This document shows, in pieces, positions 56,939 to 64,000 of a stretch of 64,000 nt of DNA (position 1 is its first letter; the number at the start of each line of letters is the position of its first letter). The stretch is from Cenococcum geophilum 1.58. Lineage: Eukaryota; Ascomycota; Dothideomycetes; Gloniales; Gloniaceae. The position numbers were made by a program, and so were the translations under genes. The notes under the pieces were generated by a model. That model was not told the DNA's origin, made no database searches, and worked only from the letters and a program-made list of their open reading frames with translations. Where the stretch lies: NCBI GenBank assembly GCA_001692895.1, contig KV748187.1, forward strand, positions 2,181,715 to 2,245,714. The letters are read 5' to 3'.

Positions 56939-57320
56939 TATAACGAATTATCTTAGAGCTGCGTATAAGACCTGCAAATCTTATAAGGTTAATCCTTTTT
57001 TTCACTCTCTTTTATATTGCTACCTTTTTATTTAACTCTATATATATATAGGATAAAAGGAAGGGACAGGTGTGGTCCTAATAATCCTTAGAAAACCCTC
57101 CGCAGGCTATAAACCAAACTATAACTATATTACGGAACGTGGGCAATAGCTATAGAGCGTATGTATTCGAGGAGTCTACAAGACATTACGCGATCAATCG
57201 TAAGGGTTAAGGGCGTAAGGAGGTGATATACCTATGTATAGCTAACATAAGCTATACATAAAGTATACGCGAGAGCACAGGGCTCTCCTATAGAGGCCCC
57301 TACGGTAGGGTTTTATAATA
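56939..57320 (-). repeat. Gypsy LTR (382 bp), minus orientation
   Basis: On the minus strand it starts TATTATAAAACCC (57320, decayed TGTCACGGAACCC) and ends TTCGTTATA (56939). It is preceded on the minus strand by a polypurine tract (AAGGGGGGGTAG, 57321-57332). It lies directly downstream of pol (60.5-57.5 kb) and directly upstream of gag (56.5-55.2 kb), so it could serve as 3' LTR of one unit and 5' LTR of the next. Confidence 0.75.
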
Positions 57321-57484
57321 CTACCCCCCCTTCTATAGAGGCGGAGCTCCGGCAACGCTGTGGTTACTATATATATAAAAGGGACACTTAAGGTATAGAA
57401 AAGAAGAAAAAGGGGGGTATCGCTAAAGGCTTAAAACAACGTTATATAATAGAGCTTGGTATCTAAAAATCCGACTAATTAGAT

Positions 57485-57507
57485 AACTTTAACCGCTAGT
57501 TAAAGTT
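57485..57507. other. Third copy of the LTR-element palindrome
   Basis: Arms AACTTTAACC and AGTTAAAGTT around GCT, in the 3' UTR of the minus-strand Gypsy between its chromodomain-like end and the polypurine tract. On the minus strand the following bases (ATCTAATTAGTCGGAT) match the Copia and Gypsy flanks. Confidence 0.85.
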
Positions 57508-57599
57508 CCTAAATATCTTAACGATATTCCGGTTACGTAATTACACTTTACCGCAATTTAACGGCAATTTGCCCTTACATAGTAATGTATAACGGTTTA

Positions 57600-60489
57600 A
57601 CTCTATAAGGGCTCCTATAGAGAATTAGGTATAAAATCTCTGCTTAGGCCCGGTTTATATAGGTTTATATAATAAAAGTCGCTAATTAAATCCTTTGCAT
57701 TTTTAAAGTCTTCCTATAGTTGCCATTCTGGCTAATTTATATTAAATCCTATATATATAGCTCTGTAGTAGAGCCGTCGTCCTCTACCTTTACTAAAGTA
57801 TTTAGAGTTAATAATTTGTTTAACAATCTACTCCTTATAATTCTCGTCTTCGTTCTTATCTTAGATTAGTACTAGTAGGGGTTTAGGCTATATCTACCCT
57901 AATAAGGGGTTAGGCTAATAAAGGTATAGTAGCTATAGGTAAAATATAGGCTATATCCCGCGGGTAACTAGGGTAGGTAGAAGTTCTAGCTTATATACAG
58001 CTCCCCTATTAATAACTCGTTTAATTAGATAGGGGCTAAGGTTCTTATAATTAAGTAACTTTATAGGCCTTTATATAGAGATATTGCATATATTTAGCTA
58101 TATTTAGTCGCTAACACGCATCTCTAGTGGTGACGTTCTATAACAGTTGGCGAAGTAAACCTACTTCGCTTAAGCCTAGGCCATTTCTCCCTTACAGTAG
58201 TTAAGTAGATTTTTTATACGGTCTATATACTAGTCGGTAAGTAGCATCTTAAGGCGTTTTCTATATAGCAGTTTCTTATTAATAGGTTCTAGTAGCTCTA
58301 TGCTAGATTAGGGGTAATAACCCTTATTCGCGAAGAATGGGGTAAGTCCTATAGTAGTTAAGATATAGTTATTCGCTATAAATTTACCTAGTAGGAGGTA
58401 ATTTACCCAGTTATCTTAACTATAGGCAACTACCTATTATAGGTACGCTTTTATACTGGTATTAGCATTTTCTAGTTACTTAGTAGTTTTATAATAAAAG
58501 GATGTAGGCATCTTAACAGAGATGCTAAGGTGTTAATAGGTTTATCTCTATGCATCGGAGTTAAATTATATACCTTAGTTGGACGTAATTAAGTTAGGTA
58601 ACCTATATAGTTAGTAAACTTTATAAAGGAAGGTATTAGTAACATCGCTAATAGCTACGCCTTTGGTTAGGATATAGTAGCGCTCTTTTATAAGTCGGCA
58701 TATTATTATAAGGATGTTCTTATAAGTACGGCCGTATCGTTTATAGGGTAGTAGGTTAGTAACGAAATCTATAGCGATATCTGCCTATTATTTTATAGGT
58801 ACTAGTAAAGGGTGTAGTAGTCCTTAGTACTTTATATTAAAGGCCTTAACGCGCTTATAACTATAGTAGGCGCCTATAAAGCGTTTAACTAAGTCTATTA
58901 TTTTTAGCTAGAAGTAGTATCGGCTAAGAAGCTTATAGGTTTCTCCTCTACCTAGGTAGCCGCTTAATTAGAGGTCGTAGGCCATTTAGATTAGTTACCA
59001 TTATAAATTTTCTAAGTTAGGGATAAATAGGCGACCTCTATAATAGAGTCTGTTTTCTTTTACTTTTAAGGCTGCTATATTAATCTAGCCTAAGCTTTAG
59101 AGGTTAGTAGGTAGCGTATAGGCGCTAGCGGTCTTTACGGTAATAAGTTAATATAGTAATAGGTTAACAGAGGTGTTATATGCCGTAGTAATAAGCTTAT
59201 TAATTTTAGGAGGTAACTCTAGTTCTATAGTATAAAGCTAAGGTATAGTTAGCTTTATTATAGGTAGTATGCCTAGGGCCAAATTTTATGCTTTTAGGAT
59301 TGTTTATTATTGGAACTAATTATAAGGGTTATCTTTAGACTAAGGAAGGTCTTATAAGCGTCGTATTAGGCTATTAGGTTTAATACCTTATACTCCTAGT
59401 CTATATATAATTTTAAAGTTAAAATTAAAGAGGAACTTGTTCTAGTATACTTAGCGTTAGTTTAGCTACTTTATAGTTATAAAGTTTTAAGATTACGATA
59501 GTCCGTAAGGACTTTAGTTAGCTAATTAGGTTCTGCTAAGGAGAGCTCTAATTAGAATTCCTTAAATGCTTATATAATCGTAAGAAGTTCCTTATTATAA
59601 ATCTTATAGTTATACTCTTATAGTATAAGCTTAGATAAGTAGAATGCGACTAGGTAGAGAAAGCCGTTATTACGTATTTAGAAAAGGACGCCTACGTTAA
59701 CATAGTCTAAGAAGTTAGTTTTAAGATAGAGTTATCATCCTAGTATAAAGTAAGCTAGAATAGGTACTTTAGTAAAAGCGTTTTTAAGGTCTTAAAACGC
59801 CTTCTTATATTTAGGCGTCCAGGTAAAATATAGGTGCGTTTTTCTTCCTTTTGCAGAAAGGCCCTTCGTTTACACTATTGCTATAAGTAGTGCTACTACG
59901 CCTAAAAAGTTATATATAAATTTCTAATAAAAGTTAATAAAACTAAGGAAGGCTTATATATCCTTAATATAGTTAGGGGCTTACTATTAAGTAATTATAT
60001 ATACTTTCTCGGGGTCTATACGGATACCCTTAGTAGTAATAATTAGTTTAAGGTATTTTACTTCTATAACTAAGAATTTACACTTCTTTAAATTAATATA
60101 AAGTTCTACGTCCCTAAGGCGCTCTAGGACTTTTTAAACGTGCTTAGTATACTTAAAAGGGTTATTGCTATAGATAAGTATATCGTCCAGGTACGCAGAG
60201 TAGAAGTTATTAAGGTAATCCCATAAGGCGTTATTAATATAGCTTTAAAAGATACCTAGGCCGTTATATACGCTAAAGGGTATAATAGTATATTTAAATT
60301 AGCCGAAGCGTAATATAAATACGGTTTTCCATTTATTACCTTTCCGTATTTAAAAATAATTAAAGTCGGCGATAATATTAAGCTTAGTATAGATTTTAGC
60401 TTAACTAAGCCACTTTAGAGTTTTATGTATAAGCGGTACGGGGTATTAGTTCTTAATTATAATAGCGATCTCTAATATATTTAAAACTT
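57600..60489 (-). pseudogene. Gypsy pol relic (RT, RNase H, integrase, chromodomain-like end), minus strand
   Basis: On the minus strand: reverse transcriptase with KIYTKLNIIADF (about 60360-60400) and an intact active-site block NNFYSAYLDDILI (about 60175-60215); RNase H; integrase with ETYKLLSRYYF (about 58905-58940), GLLHPLLVPIK (about 58795-58830), AIDFVTNLLPYKRYGRTYKN (about 58710-58770) and ITSNQGIQFNSD (about 58560-58600); then a C-terminal module YRAIYIGFNIN*PEWQL*ED (about 57705-57765) ending near 57640. Upstream, the element is cut at 60489 by LINE copy 3. Stops are TAG/TAA from Gln and Trp codons. It is non-functional. Confidence 0.85.
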
Positions 60490-60869
60490 GGAGCTCTTAC
60501 TGCACCCGGCCTAAAAAGACCAAAACCAACTAAAAGAACCCTGAGAAACACCTAGAGAATCCCCCTAAGATACATGCATCGCAGGGGAGGCACACGTCGA
60601 GCGACGGTGGTGCGCACCCGCGCGCGACCGTCAGATCTATGCCTAACAATGGCCTTCTATAACAAAGACGGGTAAATACCACACTATAAAACGGATATAC
60701 CCCTATTAAGAAGGCATCTAACAAAATATAAAGCCTATTAGACGCGTCTAGTATATAAAATTATAGGGGAGTAACCGTTAGCTATAACAAACTTACGTAG
60801 CTAGTAGAATAGCTACGCTAGTCTAGTAAACCGTAGGTGCCCCTCTAGTAAACCCTTAATTAAATCCTC

Positions 60870-62290
60870 TAATAGTTAAGCAAAATTAAAAATAATAAAA
60901 ACCCCCCTTACCGGCGAACCGCACCTAGGTAGCTGTAGCCGCGCTTTTATAGTATAGGGAACCTACCCCCCTTAAGACAATAACTGGGTATATAATTATA
61001 ATATAACTAAATATAGAAAAATTAAAGGGGCTTAGGGGATAATTAGAAATAGAAGTCCTTATAGAGATTTATAAAGAGGTCTACGACGCTATTATAGTCT
61101 AATACTTTAGGAGCAGAGATATTAGAGTTACCTTAAAGGACTAATAGGTAAAGGAATAAGCTATAAGGGTAGAGGGTAGGCTAGGAGAACGTATTAGCAT
61201 AAAAGTGCTCTATAAAGATTACCTAGTTAAAGTCCTAGCGGTTCCTATAAGCCTTAGGGTAAAGAAGGAATACTAGGTAGATAATATAGTAACTATATAG
61301 GAGATAGTAAAATAAACGGAACGCCTTATACTAGGTCTTAAGATTACTTAAATCTAATAGCTTTAATAGGAAAATATATACTAAGTATATAATAAGAATA
61401 ACGAGAGGATATAAGGGTCGCTAGAAACTTGCTAGGGAGACGCTAAACAAATATATAGTTCCCTTATTATTAGTATATATATACTAGGAATGCAAAAACT
61501 TCTTATCTAAAAAGGAATAATTATAAACGGCCTTATATATAATACAAGACTATATAACTACAGACTACGCCTAGAATAATGCTACTGCTACGCATAATAG
61601 GGACACACCCAATCTATATACGCTGTATAGGTGTACTGCGGCTACTATATAGGCCCCTATAATATAAAACACTACTTAAATTAAAACTAAATAAAATGTG
61701 TAAACTGCCACAGAAGCATATATAAGGCGTAAAAGAAAGAAGACTGTATTAAATATAGGAGACGGAAGGCAAGGGCTTAATAACTATAGGAATAACTATA
61801 TACTAGGTTATATAAATAAAAACAACAGGTAATAAGCTAGGGGGACGTAGGTGTCTTTCTAGCGTTTCCTACCTTTAATACTAGGGGGCTAGGCCAGCTA
61901 TCCTAAGCCTTAACGGGCTAGAAGTGACGCCGCGTAATATCCCTAAACTAAATAGGGATATAAGGGTTATAGGGGACACGAGGGAGAGGATGCCCTATAG
62001 AAAGACCTCTATAGACAGCTATAGTAAGCTTAAGACTAGGGCAATTAAGAATTAGACTTAACGCGGAAAATATAACACTTACAGCTAACCTATAAAGGGT
62101 ATATAGCCGACTAGTAAGATTAGGGGAAGAACTAGAGATAATAATAGACTTAAATTTAGAAGGGCTAATAGGAATATAAGATATAGGAATGGAAAGCTCT
62201 ATATAAAATAAGTAGCAACTAGGGTGTAGATATAAGAGATAGAAATCCTAAACACCTTAAAGAAAGTGAAAACAGAAGAAGCGAGGAGTA
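60870..62290 (+). pseudogene. LINE ORF1 relic, copy 3
   Basis: Aligns with copy 1 ORF1, with a decayed Cys/His cluster at about 61570-61740. Confidence 0.5.
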
Positions 62291-62329
62291 AAAAAGAGGC
62301 GAAGGACCCTTGCTAGGGGTCCGCCACCT

Positions 62330-64000
62330 ACCCATTATATAGTATAATTACGGTAATATAAACCACCGTCTTGTAAGGCCCCTTCTAGATAGTCTAGACC
62401 TAGAGAAACACTATATCCTTGCTTTATAAGAGCCGTACTATAATTCCTATATATAATTAATATACTGCCCCTAAGAATTCCAGCTCCTATACGAACTAAA
62501 AGCAGCTATACGCGTATGCTTTATAATTAGTAAGGCTATTAGCTTGTCCTTATAGTTATAGCAGGCAGTTAACCTAAATATTATAGTAGTATTAATCTAA
62601 ATATATAGGGGACTAGTATAAGTTATTAATATGTATAACCCTAGCGTTATAGGGGTCCTATAAATAGAGAACATTATATTAGTAATAAGCCTACTAAAAA
62701 CTAAAGGCATAGAGTTTATTTTATTAGGAGATATAAACTTCTACTACTTGCGGTAGGGGGGTATCTATATTGCTACTAATTAATAAGTAGACTACCTACT
62801 AAAAGCTATAAACATCTAGGGCCTTAAGCTAGCTACCCCCCTAGGAGCAATTATATAGTAATAAGGCACTGCTAAAAGTATAATTAACCTCATATTTATA
62901 GATGAAGGCCTATACTAAAGACTTAAAAGATATAACCTTAAAGAAGAATAGGCACTCGCCTTAGACTATATCCCTATTTAGATATAACTAGATCTAGATA
63001 TTAAGGCGCAACTAAATAGTAAAAGATACGTAATAAGGAAGCTTAAGATAGATAGTTTCCTTAATATAGTTAAATAACAACTTTAAAACCTAGAAGAAAT
63101 CTACCTAATTCCAAATAAGCGAGGCTTAGTAGCTACCCCTAAAGAAATTAACTGAAGACTAAAAAGGATCTAGGCAGCGATTAAAGATAGGCTAAAAGAG
63201 CACTACCCAATCTTAAAACTGGGCCCCTACGCGTAATACGCATAGTCCATATAATGTGTAGTTTTTATTACTAGCTAATAACGAGTAAGAAGGAAATATA
63301 TAAGTAGCTATAACCCTAAAGATAAGAGATAATATAAAGATATAAGAAACTAGTTAAAGAATACCCTAAAAAAAGAAGTAAGGAATAATTAGAGACGGTT
63401 TATAAATAAGTATACTTTTAACCTAAGCCTCCCCTATAATAAGGGCCTTTGGGCTATAGTAAAATAGGTATAAAAAAAAGGTAGGGCGCTTAGTAGAAGA
63501 CCTATACCTACTACCCCTATAAAGAGTAGGGGAGTTATAGGCTATTAATAACAACGATAAGAAGGTAAAGATCCTTATAGAAAGGTTCTTCCCCCAACCG
63601 GCTCTAGTAGACCTTAGTAACATTACGGGTAAAACACTAGTGACCCGCCTATGGGTTAATAGCGATATAACAATAGAGGAAATGGCTAGAACTATTAGCC
63701 GCCTTTTAAATAATATAGTACTAGGACTAGATAGGATTCTAAATAAAGCCTTAAAGACCTATAGATTACTTATAGCACCCTAGCTTATAGATGTAGCTAA
63801 AGCATGCTTTACTATAGGCTACTACCCACGACTTAGAAGATTTATAATAATGGTTATCCTATAAAAAGAAGGTAAAGTAAATTACTTAATCCTAGGAAGC
63901 TATCGCCCTATTGCCCTAAAAAATACCATTAGCAAAATCTTAGAAAAGGTAATAGCGGACTATATAGCAGATATAGTAGAGAAATACGCCTTATTACTAT
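62330..64000 (+). pseudogene. LINE ORF2 relic, copy 3, partial
   Basis: Endonuclease motif GDINFYYL (about 62729-62752, decayed) and the first part of the reverse transcriptase (LDRILNKALKTYRLL, about 63727-63771; RPIAL, about 63903) up to the window end. RIP stops occur throughout. Confidence 0.8.

Larger units (their letters stand above)
60490..64000 (+). mobile_element. Tad1-like LINE, copy 3, truncated by the window end
   Basis: Starts GGAGCTCTTACTGCACCC and is colinear with copies 1 and 2 through ORF1 and the ORF2 endonuclease into the reverse transcriptase (last aligned to about 10490 of copy 1). It is inserted within the reverse-transcriptase region of the minus-strand Gypsy pol, so it is younger than that element. 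Confidence 0.9.

Noticed and set aside
56746-56943. 65-codon Leu/Thr-rich plus-strand frame
   Set aside because: It lies in the leader of a minus-strand Gypsy gag unit next to the LTR; low complexity.
1-64000. tRNA or rRNA genes
   Set aside because: No cloverleaf-compatible or rRNA-like stretches were noticed by eye; AT-rich decay makes weak matches untrustworthy.

Overview
This window looks like accessory or subtelomere-like DNA of a filamentous ascomycete fungus. Three things suggest this: relics of fungal transposons on nearly the whole window; a mutation pattern of repeat-induced point mutation (RIP; CpA to TpA, TpG to TpA, with CAG/CAA codons turned into TAG/TAA stops); and one intact fungal NLR-type (STAND) gene with a short 50-bp intron. 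I cannot name the species. Composition is two-state: very AT/TA-rich decayed repeats on both sides, and a more balanced, non-RIPed island at about 14.2-24.25 kb. Scattered N bases lie almost only in repeats.

Layout. 0.06-6.3 kb: a Copia LTR retrotransposon with two 186-bp LTRs and a 5-bp target duplication. 7.0-12.5 kb: copy 1 of a Tad1-like LINE, followed by unassigned AT-rich DNA. 14.2-24.25 kb, the gene island: a MGCGSS-type lipid-anchored protein gene that seems frameshifted (15.2-16.0 kb), a Myb/SANT-like DNA-binding gene relic (16.3-17.35 kb), minisatellites, the intact NACHT gene (19.97-22.83 kb) and a non-RIPed solo LTR (24.0-24.2 kb). 25.2-30.9 kb: LINE copy 2, interrupted by a non-RIPed 171-bp solo LTR with its own target duplication. 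31.5-34.0 kb: a pogo/Fot1-like DNA transposon flanked by TA, with a ~200-bp palindromic MITE nested in its right inverted repeat. 34.1-38.7 kb, minus strand: a Helitron Rep/helicase relic. 39.2-42.5 kb: a RecQ-type helicase relic bracketed by oppositely oriented repeat arrays. 42.6-48.8 kb: a chromodomain Ty3/Gypsy element with 211-bp LTRs and a 5-bp target duplication. 48.8-54.1 kb: a decayed locus with a cysteine-rich relic, an 80-bp minisatellite and a large minus-strand protein relic resembling transposon-associated fungal DUF6589-type proteins. 54.2-60.5 kb: minus-strand Gypsy relics (pol, LTR, then gag) with an inverted LTR fragment. 60.5-64.0 kb: LINE copy 3, inserted into that Gypsy pol and cut by the window end.

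Apart from the NACHT gene, almost nothing is functional coding sequence; the transposons are dead and nested. Two patterns cut across element classes. First, a near-palindrome with arms AACTTTAACC and GGTTAAAGTT sits in the 3' untranslated region of one Copia and two Gypsy elements. Second, a motif around CCTAGGAGTTTRYAGGAGTT and its reverse forms arrays at six places, flanking or interrupting the Helitron, RecQ-helicase and DUF6589-like relics. All family assignments come from conceptual translation by eye, reading through stop codons; no searches were run.
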